Assembly (NCBI GenBank): GCA_001051155.2
Contig: JYIP02000005.1
Location: 4,996,703-5,060,702, forward strand
Source of the DNA: Chrysoporthe austroafricana
Lineage: Eukaryota > Ascomycota > Sordariomycetes > Diaporthales > Cryphonectriaceae
Direction: 5' to 3'
DNA length: 64,000 nt
Positions 49,540-61,275 of this stretch are shown one piece after another. Numbering within the stretch: the stretch's first letter is position 1; the number at the start of each line of letters is the position of its first letter. A model generated the notes under the pieces. It saw nothing but the letters and a program-made list of their open reading frames with translations. It did no database searches and was not told the DNA's origin. The position numbers and the translations under genes are program-made.

Positions 49540-51895
49540 CCCTAGTATTTTCTTTCCGATTCTATAGCCGGTTTCCTAGTATTCAGGCAAGCTTCTTACC
49601 TTCCCGTACATCCGCCTTCTATTCCCGTACCTTAGCCCTTTATTCTTGCTATAAGGCATCGCCTATTCTTCCCGCTAGCCTATTCAATACCGCTTGCTAT
49701 CTTTCGAAATCGGGCTTTTATATTAGCATTGACTAGCGAAATGGGTCTAAAGCTAGTACAGGGAATAGCAGGCGAAAAGCTCGTCCCGGTATCAACTTTC
49801 GGATTTCGGTCGAAACCCTGCTTGCTATCGATATATCGCTACCCATACTTACCAACTTTAATAACAGCATATTGCCGAAACTTATTTAAGATATCGATTT
49901 CGCTATTGCCCGCTAGGCGATATCCCTGCTGCTTAAAGCTTGCAGCAGCCTTTTGGGCTGTTTCGATAGACTAGGCCCGGTAATTAGAGTATCGATATTG
50001 GGTATAGTCTCGAAATCTATCGGAAACCCTTGTAACGAACCCCGTACGGAATTTCGCGGAAAAGTGCATGCCGAGCTCGTAAGCGGTATGCTATAAATGG
50101 GCGAAAGCTGATTAGACGCCCCGGGCTCGGCAAAGGCTTCGGCAGTAAGCGTAAAAGGAAGAAGACCTGAAAACAAAATAGCCGTATAGCCCTTTCTCGA
50201 GATCTCGACTTATATTATGCCCTTCCCAAAGCTGGAATATTTTTCGATACTTATTATCGCTTTTAGCGATTGCAAGCGAAAGCTTCCGGTTTCGGGTATT
50301 AAAGTCAGCAAAAGGATTCGCTATTCTGCTGCAGCAAGCTAAGCTAGCATAAGCGGGAACGGGTTACGGATCCGATCGGCTACTTACGGACTGAATTCTA
50401 TAACCCCCAAATTTGTTAGCCGCATGCTTATCGAGTTAACCTAAGCATTTTTCGCCCGATCCGAAAGCTGTATATTGGCTAAGTTCTTCTTGCTATCGCG
50501 CTGTTAGTTATCCAGAGTTTTCGTAAGGAATTCGTTTGCTCGCAGGATCTTTCCGGGCATGCCGAGCTCAGAGCGAATAGCAATTAGAAATGCCTTTTCG
50601 ATATAGCGCTAAGGCGGTAGCTTGCTATTCGTACCCGTATATAAGGCAAATTGCTGCTAGTCCGTAAATTCTTTGCTACGCTGCTTTTCGGGTTCCCGGA
50701 AAAAAAACCGTAAGTTATTTGCTATATGCAAGCCGCAATTCTATCCGTCTTCCTGGGAGAAAGTAAGTATATAACGATAATCCAGGGCTTTATTAGCCGG
50801 CAGCTTATTTATTGCCGTTAAGTGCTATTCGATAAGCTTTATAATAATTTACCGGAACTTATTCCTGCTAGCCAATAAGGAATCGAATACTTGGATAGCA
50901 TAGCAATAGTAATCGTATATAGCTATAAACTAGTAATGCAAGCGAATGCAAAGGAAAATCGCCCAGCGCATTTCAGGCCCGTACTTGCTTCGAAAACGTA
51001 AAATAGAATGGTTTTTAAGATTGAAAACCCAGTTCGGTATCCAGATCTAGCAAGTCAAATCTATAAACTGCTATCGGATTAGGCCTATTAAGGCCGTATC
51101 CGTAATCTGTTCGCGCCGTAAAATAAAGGCTTCGATATCGTAAAGCGCAAATACGGTATAAATCCAATAAATCCTATTAAGCGTAACTTGATCGAAAAGC
51201 TAATTTAGGTTATTGCATAGCCGCAAATGAAAAGTAATATCGGGGAAGAAATAGCAGAATATAGCAATCGCATTAGCCAGTAAAAGGTTGGGTAATTCCA
51301 AATCGAAATAATCTGAGCAATTTGCCAATATTTTCGGATCAATCGGAAAATAGTTATTACTAACCGAATTTATAATAATTCGGCTCAGATTAGGGGCCGT
51401 ATAGGGATGCTATTAAAGCAAGGCTATATATTCCGCTAGGCTAAGCGTTTGGGAAACTGATCGGGCTTCTTTAGCCGGTATCGTAAAGCGCTATTATCCT
51501 GCCTTATCTAACATCTTGTAAATCTCGTCCGTTACCGCTTGGAAAAGGTTAGTACGTTAAGGAAAGGCTATACTGAAACGAGCAAGGCGAAGAATCTCTG
51601 AATTGCCGAGCAGCCTTGCCCGGGCTTTTTCGAAAAACGGTATTGGGATATCCGCAAGGTTAGCAAGCTTTTTTCCTTTGCTATCTGATATCTTGGGTTC
51701 CGATCGCTAATAGCTGCAATACGGGAAGAGAAAAAAAGAGCAAGCGAACTAGGTTTGGAATCCTTTATTAAAATAGCAGCTGGGTATAAAGAAAGAATGC
51801 GGGCAGGGGCAAGGCTGGCAATTAGTAAAACGTATATTGCAAGCCGGATTGGTTTTAGTTTTCAGAAAAGGTTAGGAAAAGATTTAGAAAGCTAG
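49540..51895 (+). pseudogene. Second long frame of TLH repeat, unidentified (copy C)
   Basis: A frame of about 785 codons (phase of TAG 49967 and TAG 51893), protein-like along its length with RIP-type TAG/TAA and two TGA at probable Arg or Trp sites. Recognisable segments: DLDLYYALPKAGIFFDTYYR (50203-50262), NRMVFKIENPVRYPDLA (~51010-51060), KYGINPINPIKRNLIEKLI (~51150-51205), and a basic C-terminal helix, IGFSFQKRLGKDLES. Copy A has the same frame with no indel over 1,926 nt. I recognise no domain. The antisense frame over part of it (49913-50176) is open but is not matched in copy A, so I take + as the coding strand. It may be a partner gene of the helicase or an extension of it. Confidence 0.6.
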
Positions 51896-52205
51896 CAATA
51901 ATAGATATTTATGCTATCGCATTTAAATAGCGTATTACAATTTCGAACCGTAAAGTTAAGTAATTTATAAGCGTAAGCAAGTTACTAGCAGCAAGAATTG
52001 CTTGCAAATTCGAATTGGAACAAATTAGTTATTCATATATAGCAAGTCAGTTTATAATAACTTATTTGCTGCTAAGCGTTTGGGCTTTTTATTTCTATTT
52101 CTTGCTTGTTTGCAAGAAGCTTCTTTTTTAAGTTTTGCAAACTTGCCAGGATATTTCCTTTTTACCTTTCGCTAGCTTGCTAGCAAGCTTCCTCATCTTA
52201 TCCTG
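51896..52205. other. 3' tail of TLH repeat copy C
   Basis: Matches the tail of copy A. No gene is seen; the satellite starts at its end. Confidence 0.5.
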
Positions 52206-53455
52206 CCAACTTGCCCTTAAGGTTTTTGCCATTACTTTTTTACATTTTGCCCAGCTGCTAGAATTATAGAGCTGGGCTAATTAGAAACCAGGGCTGTTTT
52301 TTTTTTTACGGTATGCTATTTACTAACCGCGTGCTTTCCCAAAATCCCCGCCTCCTTCCCTTTTTCAAAACTTAAATCCCTTATCCTGTCCTGCTAACTT
52401 GCCTTTAAGGTTTTTGCCATTACTTTTTTACATTCTGCTTAGCTGCTAGAATTGCAAAGCTAGGCTAATCAGAAGCCAGGGCTGTTTTTTTTTTACAGTA
52501 TGCCGCTTACTAACCGCATACCTTCCCAAAATCCCCGCCTCCCCCCCCCTTTCAAAACCTAAATCCCTTGTCCTATCCTGCCAACTTGCCCTTAAGGTTT
52601 TTGCCATTACTTTCTTATATTCTGCTTAGCTGCTAATATTGCGCAACGGCCCTGATTAAAGCCCAGAAATGCTTATATTGCTAGTAAATTACTTGCTTTT
52701 TCAAAATCCCCCTGCTAAAATCCTTAGCAGTCTATCGGAAGGTTCGTTATTATATCCTGCCATTTCGCTAACAAGTTTCCAAATACCTATTCCTTAGCCC
52801 TTGCCTAGCTGCTAGCATTACGCAATAGCCCTAATTAGAGCCTAGAAATGCTTATTTTGCCAGTAAGCCATTTCCTTCCCTAGAATTCCCTTGCTAAAAT
52901 CCCCCGCAATACGTAATACGGTCTATTATTATATCTTGCCGTTTCGCTAATAAGTTTCCAAATACCTATTCCTTAGCCTTCGCCCAGCTGCTAGCATTAC
53001 GCAACGGCCCTAATTAAAGCCCAGAAATGCTTATCTTGCTAGTAAGCTATTTCCTTTTCCAGAACCCCCTTGCCAAAACCTCCCGCAATATGCGAAAGGG
53101 ATCGTTATTATATTCTGCTATTACGCTAATAAGTTTCCAGGCACTTGCTTCCTAGCTTTCGCTTAGCTGCCAGTATTATATATCGGCTTTAATTAGAGCT
53201 TAGAAATGCTTTTCTAGCCGGTAAATTATTTCCTTTCCCAGAACCCTGCTACCAAAATCCTTTGCCAAAATCCCTAAAATTTTGCCAGAAAATTCGTTAT
53301 CAGGTCCTGCTATTACGCTAATAAGTTTCCAGGCACTTATTCCCTAGCCCTTGCCCAGTTGCTAGCATTATATAACGGCTTTGATTAGAACCCAGAAATG
53401 CTTATCTTGCCAGTAAGCTACTTCCTTTCCCAAAACCCCCTTGCCAAAGCCTCCC
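52206..53455 (+). repeat. Satellite array 2, left part
   Basis: Type A anchors at 52219, 52407 and 52594 (188 and 187 bp), type B anchors at 52772, 52951, 53130 and 53322 (179, 179, 192). It ends at the E2 target CTCCC (53451-53455). The order A then B is the same as in array 1. Confidence 0.92.
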
Positions 53456-53585
53456 TATTATGAACCAACGTACAGACCAGGGTACGACATCCCGGTCACC
53501 CGAAAACGGCCTACTGAGTACCAGGATTTCCGGACCTTACGAAAGGAACCCCGCAATGCTTACATACGCAAGGGTTAGGATCGCA

Positions 53586-53643
53586 GGATAGCTAGGCTAC
53601 CCAGGCTATCCAGTAGGATAGCTAAGCTATCCTAGCTATCCCC
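53586..53643. repeat. Palindromic GATAGCTA-rich block in E2 LTR
   Basis: Several copies of GGATAGCTA(A/G)GCTA and its complement TAGCTATCC lie within about 60 bp upstream of the TATA box, kept in the 3' LTR at about 60475-60533. Absent from the E1 LTR. It could be a cis-regulatory cluster or a hairpin. Confidence 0.6.
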
Positions 53644-53658
53644 AACTGAAAAGCTGGA

Positions 53659-53666
53659 TATATAAA
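53659..53666 (+). promoter_or_regulatory. TATA box in E2 LTR
   Basis: TATATAAA, about 200 bp into the LTR, conserved at 60550-60557 in the 3' LTR and at the equivalent place in E1. Confidence 0.55.
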
Positions 53667-53984
53667 GCCCGGACATCTACCAGATAGATAGATAGCTTTT
53701 CAGTCGTTAATCTAAGTATCAATTGAACCCTATTATTGATAGCTACATTGGCTTATGAATATTGCGAAACTCAGTAATTTTGTTCTGAAACTTAAGGCTA
53801 TACTTGGCACTGCTCTTATTAGCATAAACCCTTTAACTCTATAGTATATCTTAGGATTTGCTGCAGCGTTTATAATATTTTAACGACTCTTGTTTAAGAT
53901 CGGTTCAGTATATACCCCTTAAACAATATTCAGAATACAATAGCGCCCTAGACCCCGTTTTCGTCCAATAATTAGGCTTTCCAG

Positions 53985-55935
53985 GAAGAAATTCCGGTTA
54001 TCCTTACTAACGAACAATTCCAGCAGCAGAATATGGCTCTGTACCAGCAACTTAAGGAAATCAAGAACGAAGTTATCCGCCTTAATGCCTTCCAGCAGGT
54101 TAGGGCTTTCAAGCTTGACAAACCCGGCCCGTACAAAAGCACTCGGGGAGATTTCCAGGCCTTCTTAACGCAACTCAAAGCCTACTTCAAGCATTATGGA
54201 ACCCAGTTCAGAACTACCTATAACAAGATCGACTTCGCGGGAAATCGTCTTGAAAGAACGGCCTTCCAGTAATAGGAGCCGACCCTTCGCGACTATTTAG
54301 ACAATACTGAAAAATTTCGCTCGGAAAATACCAAGCGCATCTTCCAGCGCTATGCCAATTTCGAAGCAGCTCTTACTAAGACTTTTGGAAACCCGGATAA
54401 ATGACGAATTGCAATACGGCAGCTAGAGGCATTTCGACAGACCGGTTCGGCTGCAGACTATATGGCGAAATTCCGACAGATCGTCGCTTACTTCGATTAC
54501 GAAAACGAACCTCTTATGAATACCTATTATGCAGGACTTAAAGAAGAAATCAAGGACGAACTTTACAAGGAAGATCGATTCGAAGAACTTAGTGAGTTCA
54601 TTAACAAGGCAGTCCGCATTAATAACCGATTATATAAACGATAGCAATAATAGCAAAAGAACTATAGTACTGTCCTATAGTATTAGCCAAATACTGGGAA
54701 ATGCAAATTCCAGCATAAAGGCAAGAATAATACGGCTTATTCAGGTATTATACATGCTAGGCCTATAGAACTAGATGCTTTTGTATGCGAATAACGCAAA
54801 GGAATTACTTATTATAATTGCGGCAAGAAAGGCTATATCGCTCGCAATTGCTAATAAGGAAAAGGGAAACGAGAATGAAAGCCAGTCTTAAAGAAATAGC
54901 TTAATGTCGCTTAGTAATAGGAACCCAATTAGCTAGACAAAAATATCCTACTGGAATAAGTAGCGGACCCTGATTATAGCAGCATAAGCTAGATAGCTTG
55001 CTATTAAGATTACTGCTTACTGCACTTCTCGGAAAAAGAAGGTTCAGGATAATTCTTATGCAAGCCTTAAGGATAACGGCAATTCGCTATAGGCAAGAAA
55101 GGCCTATTTTACAATACTATCATCCAGGATAGTAATTCCGATTGTTCTAATGAAAGACTTTTACGAAACGAGGAAAACTTAGGAAAATACCCTTTGAATT
55201 ATTATCTGGAACGATAATGGAACAATATAATAAAAAAGGAAATCGGCATTATAAGATTAGAATTACCAATACCCAGCATTACTATCGAGGAATCGGCATA
55301 CCCCGATAGATAGCCAGATAACCTATTAATTCCAGTCCTTAACGAAGAATTATCAAAAGAAACGACCCGCTATTAGCAAAAGAACTGCTAAGATTGCAAC
55401 AAATGGATATCCAAATATACGGAAGTAGAGCATATCATTTATAGGCTTACGATAAAAGAATTCCTCTAAGGCATACCATTCCAGAATAGCGGATGCCTAT
55501 CCTAGGAAGACGGAAGGATTAGTTACTTATACTTTCGATATTATAAATTTGCTTGGATTAGCTATATTTACTATAATTGCCAGATATATTTCAGCGAGAA
55601 AATCAAATAAGATTGGTTTCTATTTAGGGAATAGGACCAATTGATCTATCCCGTTATAGAAAGAAAGGGAAGATTCAGAAAAGTCCTGCATATCGAAAAC
55701 AATAATGCATATATAAGGCTACCCGATAATTGCTTACGAGCATGTATAGATGGAAGAACTATATAGGGATAATGCTACGTAATAGCATATTCTATATATG
55801 CATAAGACAAGGCCAAAGAATAGTATAGGCTGCAGAAAATCGAGAAGAATCGGCAGCGAAACTACGCCCAAGCGAAAAAGCTGGTATAGCAAGCAGCGAA
55901 AAATGCCCAGGAAACCCCAAAAGGGAAAGATCGCC
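53985..55935 (+). pseudogene. gag: E2 gag relic
   Basis: One phase (multiples of 3) through the slippery site to a TAA just after it. A plausible ATG is at 54033, but homologous coding continues upstream as in E1, so the start is open. The gag domain at about 54285-54620 has DYMAKFRQIVAYFDYE. In the zinc knuckle at 54810-54851 the first Cys and the His are both Tyr. Many TAG/TAA codons. Confidence 0.85.
55916..55922 (+). promoter_or_regulatory. Putative -1 frameshift slippery site, E2 gag-pol
   Basis: The same heptamer C CCA AAA in gag phase (ACC CCA AAA GGG) as E1, with the gag stop shortly downstream and pol in -1. Confidence 0.65.
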
Positions 55936-58900
55936 TATAATGGGATAATAGCCAATTAGGATTACAAGGTCCCTATATGCCACTACTAAGAAAGACGAAA
56001 AGCATATTATTCTGGATGCATATATTAAAAGATAACAATATAGCGCACTATTGGATAGCAGCATATAAGGAAATTTTATCTCGCCCGAAATCGTTAATAA
56101 AGAACGAATTCCCTGGATACAAAAGAAGGATTCTTACAAGCTCAATACTGTAGAAAGAAAGTCGGTTACGTATAACTTAAGTATAATCGATATGGAAACT
56201 GATTATTTACCTGTTTCGATCCAAGGCCTTACGATAAGTATCGCTTTCGATATTACAGATATAGCATAATATAAGTTAATCTTGGGAATACTTTGGCTTA
56301 AGAAGCATAACCTTCGAATTAATTGGACTACTAGCCAGATCTTATAAGAACAAGCCGTACTTACCGAAAAGATCGCAATTACTAAGAAAGGAAGAGACCT
56401 AGTTATTAAGGATAGCATAAGAGAAACGTACTCAAATAGGCTTACAAATACCCTTAGAGCTAAGGAATAAACTATAATATAAGGAAGGGTTATGGATACT
56501 TTGAACTTCCAAATAAAGGTTAGGGACAGACCAAAATTACAAGTAACTATCGATTAACAGAAAAACAGTCAAATACGGAATAATACGAAAAAGTGCGGAC
56601 TATAGAACCATAAGGAAATATAGCTCCTATAGCATAAATATGCCAGAAGATAATTCGGCTCGGTACTTAACAAATACCTGAGATTACTAGAAACAAGAAA
56701 GCCCCAAAAACAGAAGGCTAGCGAAAGAAAATATGCATAACGGTACCTCATATTCTTACAAATTGCAGAAAACGAAAAAGGACTAATACCGATATTCGAA
56801 AACGTACTAAGAGAATATTACGAATTCAAGAAACTATAGCAAAGGAAATTTGATACGGGATTACCAGAATATAGCCCGTACGATTACGAAATCCCTTTGA
56901 AAGAAGGAATATAGCCAAAATTCTTCCCTATTTACGGACTTAACGAAACAAAACTCAAAGCGCTTAAGGAATATATTGATAAGAACCTGAAACGAAGCTA
57001 TATACGACTATTGCAATTACTAGCAGGATATTCTATCCTATTCGTACCCAAAAAGAACGGTAAATTACGGCTTTATATGGACTACTAACAGCTCAATAAT
57101 ATTACTATCAAGAATCGATACTTATTGCTGCTAGCAAGTAAAATGAAAGATTGACTAATTGGAATAAGATAGTTTATTACGTTTGACCTCAAAGAAGGAT
57201 ACTATCATATCAGAATTAAGGAAAATAATATTTGGAAAATAGCTTTCAGAATACGCTACGGATATTTCGAATACATAATTATGCCTTTCGGGCTTACAAA
57301 CGCACTAGCATCCTTCCAGGAAATAATTAACCATATCTTGCATAAGTTTCTGGATATTACTATCATTATCTATTTCGATAATATCTTGATTTTCTCGAAA
57401 GACTTTGAAATATATAAGCAGCATATACGAGAAGTATTTCATACGCTGCAAAACAATAAACTTCTAGTCGAGCCAAACAAATGCTATTTCTACTAACAAA
57501 AAGTTAACTATTTAGGCTATACTATCGAGCTAGGACAGATTAGCATATAATAAGATAAAGTCAAAGCAGTACGGGAATAGCTTACCCTAAAGAATGTTAA
57601 GGATATTAGAGCATTCCTCGGATATGCCAACTTCTACCGATAATTCATCCGAGATTATAGCAAGATCGTATACCCGCTTACAGATTTAACGAAAAAAGAT
57701 CGGAAATTCGAATAGATTTCAGAAGCATAGGAAGCATTTAACGAAATTAAAAGACAAGTTACGACAGAACCTATTCTTTACGAAATAGATCCAGAAAAAC
57801 CCTTTGAGGTTGAAATCGACGTATCAGATTACGCATTCGGCAGATAACTGGGCTAGAAAGACAATTAAGGACGCTTTAGGATTATAAGCAATTTTTCAAA
57901 GAAACTAAACGGCCTAGAATTTAATTACAGTATTCCCGACAAAAAACTAATAGCAATCGTTAAAGCATTCGAAGAATAGTAGCGATACTTGATCGGAACC
58001 AAATATTAAATTATAGTATATTCGGATTATAAGAATCTTATAATATTCATAACTACTAAAGTCTTGAATAAATAATAGATTAGATAGGCAGAATTCCTCT
58101 TACAATTTGACTTAAAGATCGTTTATTGCAAAGGATTCGAAAATAGCAGAGCAAACGTATTCAGCAAACAATTAGATTATTAAAATTCAGAATTAAAAAA
58201 ATTCCAGAATATCTTTCAATAAGATAAGGATAATAGCCTTATAAATAAAACAAGAGAATTTAATACGATTATCAGAATCGAAAATCAAGAAAGAAATCCT
58301 GAAAATATAACCCCCAAAAAGCAAGACAAATATATTAGAACTATATATAGTGCACTAGCATATAGTTATCAAGGAATCAGAGCTACTTACGAAAGGATTA
58401 AGAAATACTAGAACTTACTAGGATTCAGACAAAAGATCGAAAGAATCCTACAAGAATGCGATAGCTGCAAGAAGAATAAAATCGAACATTACAAGCCTTA
58501 TAGGTTGTTCCAACTATTCCCGATTCCGGAAGCAATTTGGCAATCTATTAGCTGGGATTTTATTACCAAGCTATTTCTTTTACGAAAACCTTTAACTAAA
58601 ATGCAGTACGATAGCATTCTAGTAGTGATTTGCAAACTGAGCAAGTACGCTTATTTCCTATTATATAAGGAAAGTAGCATAGCGGAAGAATTCGCATATA
58701 CGTTCTTCAAAACGGTTATAGCCAATTACGATATGCTTAAAGAAATCATTTCCGATAGAAACAAAAAGTTCGTATCAAATTTCTGGACCTTACTTACGAA
58801 ACTATTTGGAATATAATAGAGAATATTTATAGCATTCTATCCACAAACAGACAGATAAACGGAAAGAACTAACTAGATTGTCAAGCAATACTTACAATAT

Positions 58901-59614
58901 TATATGAATTACGAATAGAATAACTGGATCGACTTCCTACCCCTAACGCAATTTGCATATAATAATGCAAATATAAGTACGATAAAAAAATTACCATTTT
59001 ACGCACTCTATAGCTATAACCCGATAGCCTATTACGACAAAATACCAGAAGCAAACGCAAAAGCTGTAGAAAGACGAGTTAGAAAGATCAAGAAAGTTCA
59101 AGAAGAATTCCAGAAAGAACTGAAGTTCGTACAAGAAAGAATAACGAAATATGCCAATTCCAAAAGGATTGAAAGACCAATCCTATAGGAAAAGGATAAA
59201 GTCTACCTTATTCGACGAAAAGAATATATCAAAATAACAAAACCCTCTCACTTACTGGATTATAAGAAATTGGGACTATTCAAAATCCTAAGGAAAATCT
59301 CAAATATCAATTTCAAATTCGCACTACCCTATAGAATGAGAATCCATCCGGTATTCCACATTTCGCTTCTCGAACCAGTACTAAGATCGACCAAAACAGA
59401 TAAAAGCATTCAGGTAGAAAGTAATAAGCCAAAATACGAAATCGAACGAATCCTCAAATACCGCGGACTAAATTACGACCCCGAATACTTCGTTAAATGG
59501 AAAAGCTACTCGGCAAGCGAGAACTTATAGGAACCCAAAAGCAACTTACGAAATGCGCCTCAAGCTTTAGCAGACTACCTGGACAAACAGCAGCGAAAAA
59601 AGGCTAGCCATTAA
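55917..59614 (+). pseudogene. pol: E2 pol relic (PR-RT-RH-IN-chromodomain)
   Basis: One phase to TAA 59612-59614. The protease active site near 56054 reads LLDSS (Gly to Ser). In RT the catalytic box at 57371-57382 reads YFDN, the second Asp turned to Asn. RNase H near 57815 reads IDVSDY. Integrase Asp 58556, Asp 58754 and Glu 58862 retain DX35E. Chromodomain at about 59440-59510 (EIERILKY...VKWKSY). Unlike E1, both protease and RT active sites are destroyed. There are no net frameshifts. Confidence 0.93.
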
Positions 59615-59644
59615 AAAAACGATCGATCAGAAAGGACCTACCAG

Positions 59645-60253
59645 TTAGCCGGAAAGATAATCAATACCAGAAAGACCGGCCATATTCCCAGATCCAGCTT
59701 CCAAACTAACGACGGACCAATCAATATCGGAACCAAACTGCTGCAAAGCAGCATTAAAATCGAAACTCTCAAGAAGAAAACCTTCGGGAATAAGAAATTC
59801 CGCAGCCCGACATTCCGTTTCGGCCTTGCGACGTTCCTTTTCGGCCTCCTCAGCTTCAATACGCTCAAAGTCTTCCAGATTAGACAAGCCATAACGGAAC
59901 GTACGCGCTATCCGCTCCCGCTATAGCCGCTTTTGTTTGCGCAAGCGTACTAACCGATCCTCAAGCTCTTCGATCTCGTCTTCCAGCTTCTGGTATTGCG
60001 CAAAGGCATGCAAGAGCTCCGCTGCATTAGTAGGCTCTAGGACGTCGCATTTCGACCGGCCGTACTGGACGTATCGAAAGTAGCAAGAAGAATCTGCCTC
60101 GAATACCGCGCAGGATTCAAAGCCCAGGCAATCACAATAAGAATAGGAACGCATTTCCACAGCGTTCGAAATAATACGGAACAGTAAGGCGGCGCGCTAT
60201 TTGTCCTTATCAGAATGAAGGGAAGATTTTGATTTTCGAACCTTGCTAGACAT
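59645..60253 (-). pseudogene. E2 antisense gene: cysteine cluster plus coiled coil
   Basis: Minus strand ATG 60253 to TAA 59645, 203 codons in one phase with two TAG. Residues 32-70 carry a cysteine pattern close to a Zn2Cys6 cluster (Y-X2-C-X7-C, then Y-X2-Y-X7-C), three Cys being Tyr. Residues about 80-110 are a strongly heptad-like acidic/basic helix (KLEDEIEELEDRLVRLRKQ). A second helix (RIEAEEAEKERRKAE) and an acidic tail with LQQFGSDIDW follow. It is convergent with pol, 30 bp apart. The architecture resembles small fungal zinc-cluster proteins with a dimerisation helix. No intron is needed here, unlike E1. Confidence 0.75.
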
Positions 60254-60346
60254 CCTAATCAGGAAAAGACAATAAATAGACAGGGGAAAGCTATAGAAAG
60301 ACTTACAGAAAGTTATTAAGGACAATAACTGATAGGAAGGAAATAA

Positions 60347-60768
60347 TGTTATGAACTAATATACAGACCAGGGTATAATATCCCGGTTACCCGAAAACGG
60401 CTTACTGAATACCAGGATTTCCGGACTTTACGAAAGGAACCCCGCAATGCTTATATACGCAAGGGTTAGGATCGCAAGATAGCTAAGCTACCCAGGCTAT
60501 CCAGTAGGATAGTTAAGCTATCCTAGCTATCCCTAACTGAAAAGCTAGATATATAAAGCCCGGATATTTACTAAATAGATAGATAGCTTTTCAGTTGTCA
60601 ATCTAAGTATCAATTGAACTCTATTATTAATAGCCATATTAGCTTATAAATATTGCGAAACTCAGTAATTTTGTCCTGAAACTCAAGGCTGTATTTGGCA
60701 CCGCTCTTGTTAGCATAAACCCTTTGATCCTATAGTATATCTTAGGATTTGCTGCAGCGTTCATAATA
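60347..60768 (+). repeat. E2 3' LTR
   Basis: 422 bp. Begins TGTTATGAAC, showing the unmutated TG start, and ends GTTCATAATA. The purine tract AGGAAGGAAATAA just upstream is the probable primer site. Confidence 0.95.
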
Positions 60769-61275
60769 CTCCCGCAATACGCGAAAGGGATCGTTATTAT
60801 ATCTTGCCATTACGCTAACAAGTTTCCAGGCACTTGCTTCCTAGCTTTCGCTCAGCTGCCAGTATTACGTATCGGCCTTAATTAGAACCCAGAAATGCTC
60901 CTTTAGCCAATAAGCCATTTCCTTCTTCAGAACCTTGCTGCCAAAATCCCTTGCTAAAGTCCTTAATATTTTGCTAAAAAATTCGTTATCAAGTCCTGCT
61001 ATTACGCTAACAAATTTCCAGGCACTTGCTTCCTGGCCCTTGCCTAGCTGCTAGCATTACGTAACGGCCTTAATTAGAAGTCAGAACTGCTTATCTTGCC
61101 AGTAAACCATTTCCTTCCTTAAAACCCCCTTGCCAAAATCCCTTGCGATATGCGGGAAAGTCCGTTATTATATCTTGCTATTATGCTAATAAATTTCCAA
61201 GCATTTACTTCCTGGCCCTCGCCTAGCTGCTAGCATTACGTAACGGCCCTGATCAGAGCCCAGAATTGCTTATTT
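60769..61275 (+). repeat. Satellite array 2, right part
   Basis: Type B anchors at 60819, 61011 and 61190 (192, 179 bp). The array ends near 61275, where unit sequence gives way to unrelated, GC-richer DNA. Confidence 0.9.

Larger units (their letters stand above)
44486..52205 (+). repeat. TLH-type repeat, copy C (least mutated)
   Basis: Complete unit adjoining copy B head-to-tail: head, helicase frame, poly-A spacer, second frame, tail, then satellite array 2. Both frames have exactly the copy A lengths between shared landmarks. GC content is visibly higher than in copy A, so it suffered fewer RIP changes or is younger. Confidence 0.9.
53456..53877 (+). repeat. E2 5' LTR
   Basis: 422 bp, TATTATGAAC to GTTTATAATA. 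Contains imperfect repeats of a GGATAGCTA/TAGCTATCC type palindromic motif (about 53586-53640) and a TATA box. Confidence 0.95.
53456..60768 (+). mobile_element. Chromovirus E2 (Ty3/gypsy, chromodomain)
   Basis: 7,313 bp with 422-bp LTRs, target duplication CTCCC (53451-53455, 60769-60773), gag, -1 pol, chromodomain and antisense gene. Removing it restores a 179-bp satellite spacing (53322 to 60819 less 7,318 bp). It is closely related to E1 in coding regions, with a distinct LTR 5' half and antisense gene. Confidence 0.95.

Noticed and set aside
49913..50176. 87-codon open frame on the minus strand
   Set aside because: It overlaps the + strand second TLH frame, which is conserved in phase between copies A and C; the minus frame is not open in copy A.
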